In this document: piece by piece, positions 1-12,499 of the stretch
Layout: each line of letters opens with the position of its first letter
Position numbering within the stretch: the stretch's first letter is position 1
From: Diploptera punctata
Taxonomy: Eukaryota > Arthropoda > Insecta > Blattodea > Blaberidae
Direction: 5' to 3'
Assembly: GCA_030220185.1 (NCBI GenBank)
Contig: JASPKZ010009677.1
Span: 1 to 64,000, forward strand
Length of the DNA: 64,000 nt
The notes under the pieces: model-generated
What the model saw: the letters and a program-made list of their open reading frames with translations, nothing else
Told to the model about the DNA's origin: nothing
The model's database searches: none
Made by a program: the position numbers and the translations under genes

Positions 1-160
1 TCTGTGATTTACAGTGGCAAAGGGTCCATGTTAGCCGAACTTTCAAAAGTCAGAATTAAACTCTCTGATATTTAATTAAAATGAAACATAATACCGGAAT
101 GAGATACAACAATGCATTGATAGCAGTCTAAATGTTATCAATAATAGTAACTTAACAATA
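1..160. other. AT-rich flank, nothing recognised
   Basis: No coding or repeat signature is seen before the transposon terminus near 161. Confidence 0.4.
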
Positions 161-648
161 GGGTGTCCCATTCAAACCTCCCACATTTTAATTAATCATA
201 ACTAACAAAGTATTCATAATTATGAAATGAGGCCGATATTAAACAAAACAGAAACTCAAAGAATTTTCATTGCCAAACATTGTCACACACTAAAACACCT
301 CTATATGTGCACCATTAGTTGCACGAACAATATTAAATCTGTATTCAACTTCATGCCACGTTCTGCCCAACATGTCCATTGGTACTGTTGCAATTGTGAT
401 TTGTAAATCATGAAGATCTTGTACTGGAGTCGCAAACACACGGTCTTTTACATACCCCCAGAGGAAGAAGATCAGTGGAGTAATTTTGTCTTATGTCATT
501 ATTGTCCAACATGCAACAGATGAATTAACTGCAACAATGAAAACAAAAATTTTGAGTTTCTCTTTCTTTTAATACCAACCTCATTTCATAATTCCGCATA
601 CTTTGAGAGCTTTGATTAATTAAAATGTGGGAGTTTGAATGGGACACG
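161..648 (-). mobile_element. Tc1/mariner-type transposon relic, copy 1
   Basis: The ends are inverted repeats of about 35 bp that begin GTGTCCCATTCAAAC and run into CACATTTTAATTAATC. On the minus strand the interior reads as the C-terminal end of a DDE transposase, with the typical block FFLWGYVKDRV followed by a TNGAH-like tail; stops and missing sequence make it inactive. At about 490 bp it is too short to be autonomous. A second copy of the family lies at 15625-16125 in the opposite orientation. Confidence 0.75.
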
Positions 649-1796
649 GTATATTGTATGTATTGCGTATATACTGTAGCATTCCAGTACTATACAATGT
701 GCTTCAACATTTTTAAATCCCCACACTGTTAGCCAGCCCTCTCAAGGCTTACATGGATCAAGACCTTGAGAATTAGTTGCACAGGCGCATTAAAGCTGAT
801 CGGAAGTATATCATGCTGCATTTCAAGCTGAGTAGCAGGCTGCCCAATGCTACTCTGTAGCTGTCCTGTTAGCACTCCAGAAACGGCTAACAGTGAGATT
901 TCATTGCTCCGAGTAAGTCCTGTGTACACGTAGTGCTTCTGAGCGAATCAAATACAATAATAAAACCACTAAATAAATATTATCATGGGAGAGGAATGTG
1001 CTTAAGTTATTGAAGATTTGTTAAGTCATCCCTTTTCCTGCCAAAACTTTATTGAAAAGAAAAAAAAGTTATAAATCAACTCCTAATTTAAATATCATTA
1101 TAAGTCAAACACAAATAAAAGTGTGTTGTTTAATGAAAGACATGAAGGTTGGTATGAACATGACATATGGTTGCAGGAAGTCATGTTCCCTTTACTGTTA
1201 GCCCTGCCTTCTATTTTCAATGGAGAAAAATGTTTGGACAACAAAGGGAGTTTCTAATGTAAATAGTTTTTATGTGCTGAAAAACATCATGAACTATCTG
1301 AAGTCCATGTTAACTGTGAAATAGCACTACATAAGTTTTGAAACACTAGAAATGAATGAAGAGTCCTGAAGCTGGACTATCAAAATTAATATGATAAGCA
1401 TAACAAAAATGTTAAAGCAAACAGGTACGGTACGGTACATTGTTAGCTGCCTAATAGATGCTGTGTGTTTCTTAGCTGAACAAGAGCCAAGGGGCCATGT
1501 AGAAAACTCTGAATCTAACAAAAGAGGTAGGACCTAATTATATTAATTGTTGCATTATAGATGAGAAATTAAGAAACAATTTGGAAATTTCTACTATGTT
1601 TGTTGGCACATCATATGATGTTCAAAATGACTTAATATGTTCTATATCCACTACTTATTCAACAAAATAAAACAAGAGATCTCATCCGTAGTATCTTTAA
1701 TATAAGACGAGGCTACCGACGCATAGAGCTCACTTACAAGCTCTAGAAACCAGCTGGAAGTGGAGATGAATATCAGTGTTTTAAAATCATACATTT
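649..1796. other. Unassigned AT-rich stretch
   Basis: Only short open frames without recognisable protein similarity occur. No repeat seen elsewhere in the window was found here. Confidence 0.35.
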
Positions 1797-2966
1797 CATC
1801 ATCATCATCATCATCATAGTACATTCACGAATTTAGGCCATTTGTTTGACCTGTTTCGGCCTCAAGAGAAACACCATCCAGAAGTCTTTTGAGTGGACGT
1901 CCTGGTCTTCTTCTTCCTGCAGGTTGATATCTTAACATTTGTTTGGGTATTCTGTGATCTTCCATTCGATGAACATGTTGCATCCATCTTGACTTATAAT
2001 CAGAAATTTTGTTTTATAAAGATTCCATGTGTAATTCTTCTAAGTTGTCTTCATTTTTTTTGTGATCTAGTAGTGTGTATCCTGCAGTCCTCCGAAGATA
2101 TCTCATTTCAGCAGATCTAAGTCTCTGTATATCCTCCTGTTTCAACGTCCATACTTCGCTACCATACAAAAGAGTTGGAAGAGCCAGTGTTTTATACATT
2201 TTCAGTCTTGAATTCTTTTGGACTAACTGTGGCTTGAAGATAGAATTTATTAACCCTAAAATTCTTAAAAATTTAGATATTTTTTGCATTTACATCCTTT
2301 TCTTCTTCATATGAGATATTGCATCCTAGATATGTAAAATTATTCACCTGCTCCAAAATTTTATTGTCCAGTACAATTTTACTTCTGACAGGATCTACAC
2401 CTTGAAATGCCATAATTGTTGTTTTTTCTGTAGATATCTTTAATCCATATTCTTCTGTAATTTTGTTAAGTTCATACAGACCTTTCGGTAGATTATCTTC
2501 GGAATTTGCTATTATTATTTGGTCATCTGCAAACAATATGGTGTTTAATTTTCTATTTTATGATATTCTTATTCCAAATGTATATGTTTTGTTCCAGCAA
2601 CATATTACTTCATTGATATAAATTGCAAAAAGTGTTGGGGATAGGGGGCAGCCTTGTCTCACACCACGATTTATAATTCCTTCTTCAGAAAATCTGTTAT
2701 TTAATTTAATCTTTATGGTGTTGTCTTTGTAAATATTTTGTATGTTCTGCCGAAGTAAATTTGGTATATTTCTGTCTTCCAATATATTTAAGAGTTTTGA
2801 TCTCTTGACTGTGTCGAATGCTTTTTCAAAATCTATGAAAGCAAAATGTGTTTCTAAGTTGAATTCTCTTCTTTTTTCAAGCAATAGTTTAACAGAAAAT
2901 GCTGAATCAATACAAGATCGTCCTTTCCTAAATCCATTTTGACATTCCATAAGGAATTTATACATC
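1797..2966 (-). mobile_element. 5'-truncated LINE (reverse transcriptase to C-terminus)
   Basis: Read on the minus strand, the element starts inside the reverse transcriptase at GFRKGRS, continues through FIDFEKAFDTV, GVRQGCPLSPTLF and the catalytic FADD block (about 2536), and ends in the thumb region with YGSEVWT and MRYLRRTAGY. The 3' end is a short (TGA)n tract. The 10-bp sequence TCATACATTT flanks it at 1787-1796 and 2967-2976 as a target-site duplication, so both ends are fixed. Frame breaks separate three open segments; it is dead. The clade is uncertain (RTE/CR1-like). Confidence 0.85.
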
Positions 2967-3139
2967 TCATACATTTATATATTTAATTAACTATTAATAT
3001 ATCCAATTACCCCCTTCAATTTCATAAGCCCTATAACTATAGTAGTTTATTATATTTGAAACTCCTAACATTGCATGTCATTCTTTTTAGAAGTTCATTT
3101 ATTTACTAGAAATAATACAATATTATATCAATATTACTG

Positions 3140-3375
3140 TAAATAAAACAAGAGGCAAACTTGCCGAAATTCCATGCTCTGCCACTGGTGATATACAAGC
3201 ATGTTGGATGACCAGGCCTGTCACATCATCACAAGGAGAAATGAAACGGACGATATAAGTATGGAGGCATAGTAGAATGGAGTTTATTGCATGGGAAAGC
3301 CTGTCCTGACTTTGATTTGTCCACCACAAACCCCATATGAATTGACCAAGATGCAAACTTGTGTCATAGAAGCTG
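3140..3375 (-). mobile_element. SINE family 4, degenerate copy
   Basis: It aligns by eye with the minus strand of the better copies at 16284-16578 and 61900-62255: a GACCAGGCCTGTCA-like block, then GAAATGAAAC, then the tRNA-like head. It is heavily diverged. Confidence 0.5.
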
Positions 3376-3414
3376 AGGATAAATCTTAAGATGTGGATTA
3401 TCTTTCAGATAATA

Positions 3415-3560
3415 TAGGGGTGACATATATCAGGTCTCCAGCTCTTATAGCTGGTTATCCCAACCTGCAGTCACTACTTATTGTAGCTACCCAAATTCTT
3501 TACAATGCTGGGTGGGATCAGTACCATATATTGGATGAATTTTCATGACCCGAACCAGGT
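3415..3560 (-). mobile_element. SINE family 1, degenerate partial copy
   Basis: Reverse-complement match to the SINE-1 copies, including TTATAGCTGG, TTGTAGCTACCCAA and TGCTGGGTGGG, interrupted by many substitutions and truncated. Confidence 0.6.
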
Positions 3561-3675
3561 GCACATTTCATAGATACCATAGCGGGATGCCTTAGAACAC
3601 AGTCACAATGTGTGATGAATTAAATTTTCTATCAAATTGGCAATATTTTTCTTGATAAAGAAAATCAATAAATAT

Positions 3676-4035
3676 TGTTTAGTCTAAGTGGTTATGTTCA
3701 TGCCCCTAGTCCCAAGGGTTGAGAGTTAAAATCTGGCTGGAGTAGATTGATTTTTAGGTTGGGAAATTCCAAGGGACAAGTCTTTTAGGAGAGACTTTAA
3801 GCTGTGGATCCCATGTCTGAAGATTTTTCGGGCTCGTAAAAAGCCTCTAGAGCCTACAAAATTTATTTGGTCTTTTCTATCCAAGTAATATCTTAAATGT
3901 CTCTTTTAACCACATGCCACTCACTGACAACTAAAGGGAAATATGCATAACTTAAATTAGTCTAGATAAGGAACTCCTAATTAGGGGAGTACCCATGTCC
4001 CGAGCGGGATGATCAGTGATCAATCAAATCAAAAT
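3676..4035 (+). mobile_element. Possible tRNA-derived SINE
   Basis: An A-box-like TAAGTGGTTATGTTCATG and a weak B-box-like GGTTGAGAGTTAAAATC lie about 30 bp apart, followed by an unrelated body and a CAAAT-rich tail. No second copy was found in the window, so this is tentative. Confidence 0.3.
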
Positions 4036-4793
4036 CAAATAAAATTTCTGTGCTGAGGTAAATACTAAATAAAAATCAATAAAATTATGTTTCTATGTTT
4101 TTGAAGCAAAGAATGTACATATGTACATCGCTCTCAGGACCGTTTGAAAATAACTCTCATTTCTATTACTTATGGACAACCTAATTTTTGTAAAACAAAA
4201 TAGAAATAATAGCAAGTAATACTTTCATTATTTCATTTGCCTATTTGTTGTTTATTAATTGTTTTAAGAAAATAATTTCAGAAATGTATATATCGTTTGT
4301 AAATACAAATTCGAGATATCGATAGTTTCATTGAACTCGCCATCTGGGAGAACAGTTGGAACCACTGATATCCCACAACTTGTCTATTATCTAGAGGACC
4401 GAGCAAAGTCTATGATAAATTTATATGTCATATTTCCCGTAACAAAGGAATTGCTGTACTTTCTGTGATGATAAACGAGTAGTAGTTTATAAAAAAAAAA
4501 ACTCTAATTATTCATGTATAATCTAAAATATAACTGATGAAATTTCTTACCGATTTTAAAGTGACGGTTTTTTAAGAAATATTTAAATATTGTAATACGT
4601 TTCGGAAAAGTACAGTGGAATTTTTCATTAGGGCATTAACTTCCGCTTTGTGATATTGCAACACACGCTTCAATTGTCTTCTTTTTTACTTTAGGGGTTG
4701 AGTAAGTGCTTCGCATACCATTATCAGAAAATTATCAGTGGAACGACATTATCTTCTAAAACAAATTGGCTGATAAAACGGCCTTTGTGTCCG

Positions 4794-7700
4794 ATGTCTA
4801 GTGCTGAAGTGGTGGACAATTCCGTAGATCCTCCAGCCAAGAAGCGGAAATTTGCTACAGGAGAGACTACTGCAGCGAAATCCGTTTCACAGGCTATTTC
4901 AGACATGGCGCAGAATGGATCGTCTTACTCCAATGAAGAGATCGACGAGGGATTATATTCCAGGCAACTTTATGTGCTGGGTCATGATGCTATGCGTCGA
5001 ATGGCAACTTCAGATGTTCTTATTTCTGGCCTAGGAGGACTTGGGGTAGAAGTGGCCAAAAATGTAATTTTAGGTGGTGTAAAATCTGTGACATTGCATG
5101 ACGAAGCCGTATGCAAGGTCGCGGATTTGACATGTCAGTTTTATTTGACAGAATCCGATATTGGAAAAAATAGGGCTGAAGCATTTTTGCCGCAGTTATC
5201 CGAGCTAAACACGTATGTACCAACAAAGCTTATACAGACCAATTGTCAGATTGCTTCATTAAGCAATTAGGGTGGTGGTTCTAACAGATAGCACTGTAGA
5301 AGAGCAGTTAAGAATTGCTGAAATAACTCACGCCAATGACATAGCTCTTATTATAGCTGATACAAAGGGTCTCTTTGCTCAGGTATTTTGTGATTTTGGT
5401 AAAGAATTCACAGTAGTTGATACCACTGGAGAAAGTCCTGTTTCAGCTATGATTGCTAGCATTTCTAAGGAAGCAGAGGGTGTTGTTACATGCCTTGATG
5501 ATACACGTCATGGGTTAGAAGATGGAGATTATGTAACATTTTCAGAAGTACTGGGCATGACAGAGTTGAATGGCTGTGCACCAAAAAAAATAAAGGTTCT
5601 GGGACCCTATACTTTCAGCATTGGGGATACAAGTGACTATACAGAATACATTCGTGGAGGAATTGTTACACAGGTAAAAATGCCAAAAGTTTTGCATTTT
5701 AAATCACTACAAGAATCTCTCAATGAACCTGAATTTGTGCTAACAGATTTCTCAAAATTTGAGAGACCACCTCAGATTCATCTGGCTTACAGAGCACTCC
5801 ACAAGTACATAGAACAAAAGGGAGAACTACCCAAAACCTTGGAATCAAGATGATGCTGACGCTTTTGTATCTATAGCAAGAGTTTGAGTGTAAGTGGTGG
5901 AAATGATACTGAACTAAGTACTGAGTGCTGGAAACATTTTCTAAAATTTCAGCTGGTAATGTGGCTCCATTAAATGCTACAATAGGAGGAATTGTTGCTC
6001 AAGAAGTAATGAAAGCGTGCAGTGGTAAATTCAGTCCCATATACCAATGGTTATACTTGGATGCATTGGAATGTTTGCCTCTAGATTTGACAGAAGTGTC
6101 TGAAGAAGATTGCAAGCCAACACAAAGCCGCTATGATGCCCAGATAGCAGTTTTTGGAAATGCATTCCAGCAGCGTCTAGGGTCGCTGAAGTACTTCGTA
6201 GTAGGAGCAGGTGCCATTGGTTGTGAACTTCTGAAGAACTTCGCCATGATGGGAGTCGGTGCTGAAGAAGGTGGACAAGTGACTGTAACAGATATGGATC
6301 TCATAGAAAAATCTAATTTGAATCGCCAGTTTCTCTTCCGACCATCAGATGTACAGCGGCCTAAGTCTGTTTGTGCTGCCAAGGCCGTGCGTCGTATGAA
6401 TCCAGGTATTAATGTTGTAGCTCATGAAAATCGTGTTGGCCCTGAAACAGAGAAGGTCTATGACGATGCATTTTTTGAGAATCTAGATGGTGTTGCCAAT
6501 GCTCTTGATAATGTGGATGCTCGCATTTACATGGATCGACGATGTGTTTATTACCGTAAACCTCTCCTTGAATCTGGTACTCTTGGTACGAAAGGAAATA
6601 CCCAGGTTGTTGTTCCTTTCCTTACCGAGTCTTACAGTTCCTCTCAAGATCCTCCAGAGAAGAGCATTCCTATTTGTACACTAAAAAATTTCCCTAATGC
6701 AATCGAGCACACATTGCAATGGGCACGTGACAGTTTTGAGGGTTTATTCCGTCAATCAGCTGAAAATGCAGCTCAGTATTTGGCAGATTCACAGTTTGTG
6801 GACCGCACACTTGAAACTTCCAGGAGTCCAACCATTGGAAGTTCTAGAATCAGTAAAACAAGCTCTTGTAGATCATCGTCCAAAGTCATTACAAGATTGT
6901 GTAGCATGGGCCCGCTGTTATTGGCAAGAACAATACAATGACCAGATCCGTCAACTCCTGTTCAATTTTCCTCCAGACCAACTAACTTCTAGTGGTCAAC
7001 CATTTTGGTCTGGCCCAAAACGTTGCCCAGTGCCACTTGTTTTTTCTGTTGATAATCCTCTTCATTTAGACTATATTGTCGCTGCGGCAAATCTCAAAGC
7101 AGAAGTTTATGGAGTTCCTCAAAACCGTGACCGAGAAGTTATAGCAGAAATGGTGCAGCAAGTCGAAGTTCCAGAATTTATTCCTAAATCTGGAGTGAAG
7201 ATCGCAGTATCAGATGCTCAAGTTCAAGTTTCAAATGGAGCAGGAAGTGTGGATCATGACCGAATCAATCAGTTGCAGAAAGAATTACCTTCAAGAGATC
7301 AACTGAATGATCTTACCATAACTCCACTTGAATTTGAGAAAGATGATGATGCAAATTTGCACATGGATTTCATTGTTGCATCGTCCAATCTTCGTGCGGC
7401 TAACTATAGCATACCTCCTGCAGATCGCCATAAGAGCAAGCTTATTGCAGGCAAATCATCCCTGCAATAGCAACTACAACATCAGTAGTGGCAGGACTTG
7501 TATGCCTTGAGCTTTATAAACTAGCAAGAGATTTCAAAACACTGGAACGTTTCAAGAATGGCTTTGTTAACCTTGCTTTGCCACTATTCACATTCTCAGA
7601 ACCTATTGCTGCTCCAAAGATGAAGTACTATGAAGAGGAATGGACTTTGTGGGATCGTTTCGAAGTAACTGGTGAACTGACACTTGAACAGTTCTTGAAT

Positions 7701-7951
7701 ACTTCAAAGAGAAATTTAACTTAGAGATTACAATGTTATCACAGGGAGTCTGTATGCTGTATTCATTCTTCATGCCGAAAGCAAAGCGTTTGGAGCGATT
7801 GAATCTGGCCATGTCAGAAGTTGTTAAGAAGGTGTCGAAGAAACGTCTGGAGCCACATGTTCATGCATTAGTGTTTGAGTTGTGCTGTAATGACAAAGAT
7901 GGGAATGATGTGGAAGTCCCTTACGTTCGTTACACACTCCCTGACAATTAA
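4794..7951 (+). pseudogene. Uba1: Intronless UBA1 (ubiquitin-activating enzyme E1) retrocopy, frameshifted
   Basis: E1 adenylates ubiquitin with ATP, carries it as a thioester and passes it to E2 enzymes in nucleus and cytosol. The copy spans the whole protein: ATG at 4794, basic PPAKKRK, first Rossmann fold [12 protein letters not shown] (about 5028), second Rossmann GAGAIGCE (about 6204), [14 protein letters not shown], the catalytic cysteine in [10 protein letters not shown] (codon 6675-6677), the cysteine domain, and the C-terminal ubiquitin-fold domain to the stop at 7949-7951. It is about 1050 codons, the usual E1 length, with no intron. The reading frame breaks about eight times (near 5230, 5266, 5835, 5878, 5926, 6810, 7455, 7695). 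Each break is explained by a single-base indel, and no substitution-type stop was seen. Intronless structure plus 3' A-tract means retroposition. Pseudogene versus retrogene with sequence errors is unresolved. Confidence 0.93.
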
Positions 7952-8221
7952 CACTGACTTGCACGTGTGTGTTAAAGACACAATTTTGTCACAGAGTACT
8001 TGAGCTATTTTTTCTCCTCTCCCAGTGTCTTGTATGTTGTTCATCCAGAGTTTGCCTGTTGTGCAAGGATTTGTAGTGCTGTGTTTTGACTTTTTCCTTC
8101 ATATTTGAAAAAAAAAATTATCTTTGATATATTTCAGAATGATGCTTTATATTAGCAAAATATGAGGTTTTCAGTTGAGATAACTCAAAATTTGTTTCAA
8201 GGAGATTAATAAATAATTACT
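7952..8221 (+). other. Retrocopied UBA1 3' UTR
   Basis: It runs without break from the UBA1 stop codon to the A-tract and holds the AATAAA signal near its end. Presence of the mRNA 3' UTR supports origin from a mature transcript. Confidence 0.7.
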
Positions 8222-8236
8222 AAAAAAAAAAAAAAA
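8208..8236 (+). terminator. Polyadenylation signal and templated poly(A) of the UBA1 retrocopy
   Basis: AATAAA at 8208-8213 is followed after 8 bases by A15, then G and A5 (8222-8242). This spacing is the hallmark of a reverse-transcribed polyadenylated mRNA. No convincing target-site duplication was found around the copy. Confidence 0.8.
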
Positions 8237-8663
8237 GAAAAAGCATTTTTATAATATTGTGAATTGCAGTTTTGTCACTCAGTGATATTTGTAACTTTTC
8301 CCCAAGAACATTTGCTATTTTATAAGTTCTTTATTAATGATCTAAAAATATTGTTGAATAATTTGAATATACCGTATGTATGAGTTTTGTTACTTTCATA
8401 ATTATTTAGAAAATCAAGTCACCAACAACTCCAAAACTTCAAACTTAAAAATTAAAGGTCTGAGAGAAATTACATACCCTGGACTAGAAAAAATAAAGAT
8501 CAATAGCCTTAATGGGAAGGTATAATTGAGTTTTGGTCAAATATTGCATTATGAAGATAGAGGGAAAGAAAGGACTGGAAAATATTTGTACGTAAAGCAT
8601 GATAAAGTGTTAGTGTTGATTAAAATTAATTTATGAATACTAATAGGAATTTAATCAAAATTA

Positions 8664-9276
8664 CAGTGGGAGGAAACACTATGAGGTATTTACATTAATG
8701 AATTAGTTGGAGAAAATGCTTTAACATCTCACCTCATAAAGTTGTGTCTTCATGATGCCAGTTTCAAAAGTATAGTATTACTTCCATCTTCAGTCAAACT
8801 CCAACTGTCGAAATTTTGCCGTTAACATCATCATCTGAACTGCCATCTGGTGTCGATTTTATGAACTTGGAGATCAAATTATTCTCATCATGAATATCAA
8901 AATTCATTGCTTTATATTTATTCTTCTGAATGTATATCTTTTCCCAAACTGTCAATTCCAAAGGTTTCAAAAGTTTAGTTCTCTTTTCCAATTTTGAAAC
9001 ATTTGGAGAAACCTTTGGAATTGACAGTTTGGGAAAAGATATACATTCAGAAGATTAAATATAAAGCAATGAATTTTGATATTCCCGACGAAAATAATTT
9101 GATCTCCAAGTTCATAAAATCGAACCAGATGGCAGTTCAGAAAATGATGTTAACGGTGGAATTTTGACAGTTGGAGTTGACCGAAGATGGAAGATACTTT
9201 TGAAACCGGCATCGTGAAGTCTCGCAACTTTATGAGGTGGGATATTAAAGCATTTTCTCTAACTCATTCATTAAAC
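8664..9276. mobile_element. PLE-derived foldback (A) with GIY-YIG C-terminal fragments in both arms
   Basis: Left arm (about 8694-8950) and right arm (about 9010-9276) are inverted copies around a centre near 8985. The left end carries the tail block seen as GGAAACACTATGAGG. Each arm encodes the end of a Penelope-type GIY-YIG endonuclease: on the minus strand LTVWEKIYIQKNKYK lies at 8794-8991, and a broken version lies on the plus strand of the right arm. A CTGAAGA...GAAAC hammerhead-like core is on the minus strand at about 8755-8793. No clear TSD was found. Confidence 0.75.
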
Positions 9277-10349
9277 TAAAGGAACGTCTGAAATTTTAAG
9301 GGAAAAATTATTGTTGTGACCATTTTCTAAATATTTGCCTCTTTAAAATATTAGTAATTTATATATTTTCTCTTCTGAAATTGTAGTTATCTTGATATAA
9401 ATATAGTGATCTCACATTTTGAAGTAAAAAAACTCAATTTCGGTTTAAGTGACTTTTTTGCTAAAACTAATTATTTTCTTGCAAATGCTGTAAATTGAGA
9501 TATAATTCTCAAATTACAATATGATTTAGAGTGAATTAAGATTTAATAGACAGTTGCCTTATTAAGCATTTTGGCATTTTATTCTTTGCTGTGTAGCTAA
9601 TAAAATATGGCATATTTCTTGTAAGGTAGTATTGGATGTTATTATAAAAGGGTTATTCGAACAGATCTACTTTTTAGATGTGAGAATGAGTTGGATGACT
9701 TGAATGGTTGAGGTAATGTTATTAGTCGTCTAGGAAACTCGCTAGAAATAAAGAAACTTGTCACAGGAGTCGAGAGATTGGAATTATAAAAAGTTTGTAC
9801 TTTCTGAATGAAAAGTGTGATGCTTGGTTATGTAGAAAAAAATGGAATAAAATGTGTAAAGTTGTGTGCATACAATGATGTTAGATAAAGATAATGGCAA
9901 AATATTATGATTAGTGATATGTGAAATATTTAATATGAAATTAAATGGATACAGGATAAATCTCATTAATTTTCTCTAGATCATGATATGCATTTTGTGT
10001 GAACTTTTAAAAAAAAGTGAACTACACTGTGATGAGGAGGGTGCATTTTAATCGAGTGAAATTCTCTTTGTAAATTTAACATATGAAATGTTCTAATCAC
10101 AAGTTGAAATGCCAGTGTTTATTCACATATTCTGTATTAAAAGTCAACAAAATGATAGTTTTTTTTGTTTCTTTGGATACACTATTACTTTATCTTCCAT
10201 GTAAACCAAATTCTACAATCATGAAATAGAAAAAAATGTTTTTTTAAGTAAAAAAAAATATTGGTGGTCAGTGACAAAAAAAAGTGTTACAGGTTAAATA
10301 TACGTAAATATAAAAGTAAGATGTGAAAAAAGTTTAGTTTACCTCTACA
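9277..10349. other. AT-rich intergenic DNA, nothing recognised
   Basis: Short frames only, homopolymer runs, and no match to the other repeats in this window. Confidence 0.35.
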
Positions 10350-10548
10350 AAGAATTCTTGTTCAACGAGATTGTAGTGCGAATGTGCGAACGCTAAAAGA
10401 ACATTCCGTTAGATGGTGGACATATGTTAGAAATCAGTATGACCAGCCTTCACAATAAATTCCCAAACATTTATAAGAAATGGATGTATACTAACTTCCC
10501 CTTTCTAAACCTAACAAAATAAATTACATGCATATTTAAATTAATATT

Positions 10549-10733
10549 GGGAAGTAAACATTATGAGGTTATATCATTAATAGTGAGTGGAGAACATATT
10601 TTAATCGACTCACCTCATACATTTTCAAACTTCTTTGATACCGACGGTTTCAGACAATATCAAAGAAGTTTGAAAATGTATGAGGTGAGTCGATTAAAAT
10701 ATGTTCTCCACTCACTATACATGCACATTATTT
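10549..10733. mobile_element. PLE-type foldback (B), perfect 61-bp arms
   Basis: Positions 10580-10640 and 10658-10718 are exact reverse complements with a 17-nt loop. The arms contain the family motif ATGAGGTGAGTCG. The left side carries the tail block GGGAAGTAAACATTATGAGG. Similar TACATGCA-containing sequence on both sides (about 10525 and 10719) may be an imperfect TSD. Confidence 0.75.
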
Positions 10734-10760
10734 AATGAAGTGTAAACTAATCTGATGTAG

Positions 10761-10869
10761 TTAAATTATTTTCAGTCTGATCATCTTACTTCAATATTGA
10801 GGTAAGATGATCAGACAAAATAATTTATTTAAAATAATCTCAAAATATCACTTTCCTAAAATTAAGTAG
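10761..10869. mobile_element. Small foldback (C) with 13-bp TSD
   Basis: TAATCTGATGTAG flanks the element exactly at 10748-10760 and 10870-10882. Inside, the arms around CATCTTACTTCAATATTGAGG form a hairpin. The asymmetric right tail reads CTCAAAATATCACTTTCC. The same tail and arm type recurs at 43413-43630 and 49504-49632. Confidence 0.85.
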
Positions 10870-11045
10870 TAATCTGATGTAGACTTGTCCCATCGGAACC
10901 TAACAAAATGAAATGAGTGAACATCCATTTTTGAATGTTGGTCATTCTGATTTCACTGATATCTCTGCCATCTAGCAGGAGTTTCTTTATGTGTTCGTGC
11001 ATGTGTACAATGATTCTGTAGAACTTTGAAGAAATCATTGCTTAT

Positions 11046-12089
11046 GTAGATAAATATTTAATATCTGTAAAAAAAGTTATAAGTATTGTTGCAGAATGTT
11101 TTAAGTGCTACGAAATATTAGTAAAGACGGAAAAAGTATATATAGCAACAGTATTACAAGAATGTAGTATGGGAAATCATAGGTAAAGGTATTCTAAACT
11201 TGACCTGAGATGCTATCTAAGGAGGGTTGATTCTGATCTCTGGGGACAATTGTGTTACTGACCTGGCTTGTGAAAATCTGCCTTTCATCAGTGGTGCTAT
11301 TCTGTTTGATGGCATTAGACCCTTTCTGCCTCATTGCAATGGAGTTTCCACTGCAGAAGCACATTGTGCAGATTTTTGGTCATTGGACCATTCCTCCTTG
11401 CAGATTTTCCATAGGCCTTCAATAAGAGCATGGCATCCTACTTTGAAGGTGTTGATTTTAGCATTGGGTGACTTGATAGGAATACCATAGTATAGCATTC
11501 CATGTATTTGAATTCTGCTCCAAGAACTGCCTAGAGAAGTAGGGTATGGCTTGAAGCTTTATTTTGATGGTTCCAGACATTGTTCATAGTGGGAAGAGAT
11601 GTCATTGACATAAATTGGTGACAGGACTTGTTGATGGTAGACAGAGTTTACTTTGACTTTTTTTTTTTCAACTCTGCAGATGATGTAATGATCATGTCCT
11701 TTCAAAAACTTTTTCTGCATTCGGTATACCACTTTTGAAAATTTTTTGCACCTGTTGGCCAGTAAAAAATGCCCAGAACTTATTTGTATCATTAATGTAT
11801 ACATATGCCTCATCTAAAATATGAACTTCCATTTTTCATCAATAAGGTGGGGGTTTAGAGCTGGCCAAGTACACATTCACTCCTGCTCAAATCTCACTCC
11901 TTGATCTTCCCAGTTTCATTGCTTCTACAAAGGCACTTGGTATGGGAGAGGAATGTCAAATGCATGCTTGGGTGTAGAATGCAAGTGAGAGTGGCCAGGA
12001 GTTCCATTGGTTCAGATTTCCCTTCATAAGCAAAATAATTAATACATGACTACGAAAGCTAAAGAAAATGTAATGCGCGCTGAATTTTA
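11046..12089. other. Unassigned stretch with weak minus-strand coding traces
   Basis: Minus-strand frames between about 11230 and 11820 are open for 80-90 codons and look protein-like in parts (for example KVGCHALIEGLWK), which could be a decayed transposase. The family could not be named and no ends were found. Confidence 0.25.
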
Positions 12090-12250
12090 GTGTCTTGCAG
12101 TCAGTTAAAAAGGCAGATCATTTTTTGGACATGACCTTTGTTCATCACGTGCTTCTCTGGAAGATAAACTCATGCACCATGGAGATTTTCCATAAGCATT
12201 GTCTTGCAGTTAAAAATGGCAGAACTAACTTACAAAAAATTTATTGATAG
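12090..12250 (+). repeat. Half copy of the 15.1-15.5 kb inverted-repeat element
   Basis: TGTCTTGCAGT...AAAGGCAGAT...TTTTTTGGACA and ACTTCTCTGG-like blocks match the right arm at 15395-15500. Confidence 0.5.
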
Positions 12251-12499
12251 CACTAAAGCTCGTCAGTTGTTACTAAACAAAAAAAGAAAAAAATAGTTGA
12301 CAGAGGACAAAATGGTACTTTGCCTATTTATATATAGATACAAGTGGCATTATTTTCCTAAAAAACATTAACCAGTAAAGAAATTCCACATCTTCCAATT
12401 AATGCTGCAAACCAATAGCTTCATGACAATTTTTGTTATTTACTCCAGTTCCAACCAGCACTTTTTTTCTCTCTCAAAAACTGCATTAGGGGAGCAAAT

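Larger units (their letters stand above)
10350..11045. mobile_element. MITE (TTCTACAGAAT family) interrupted by two hairpin insertions
   Basis: Outer parts match the intact MITE at 30053-30440: inverted ends near 10360 and 11025, internal CCTAACAAAAT boxes and CATTTATAA blocks. Two foldback elements (10549-10733 and 10761-10869) are inserted in its middle. Ends are approximate because the copy is diverged. Confidence 0.6.

Noticed and set aside
4698..4793. In-frame upstream ATG extending the UBA1 copy by 32 codons
   Set aside because: The extension has no E1 similarity; the ATG at 4794 begins the recognised N-terminus.
11227..11813. Possible decayed transposase or novel gene
   Set aside because: Protein-like in places, but no motif set or element ends could be established.
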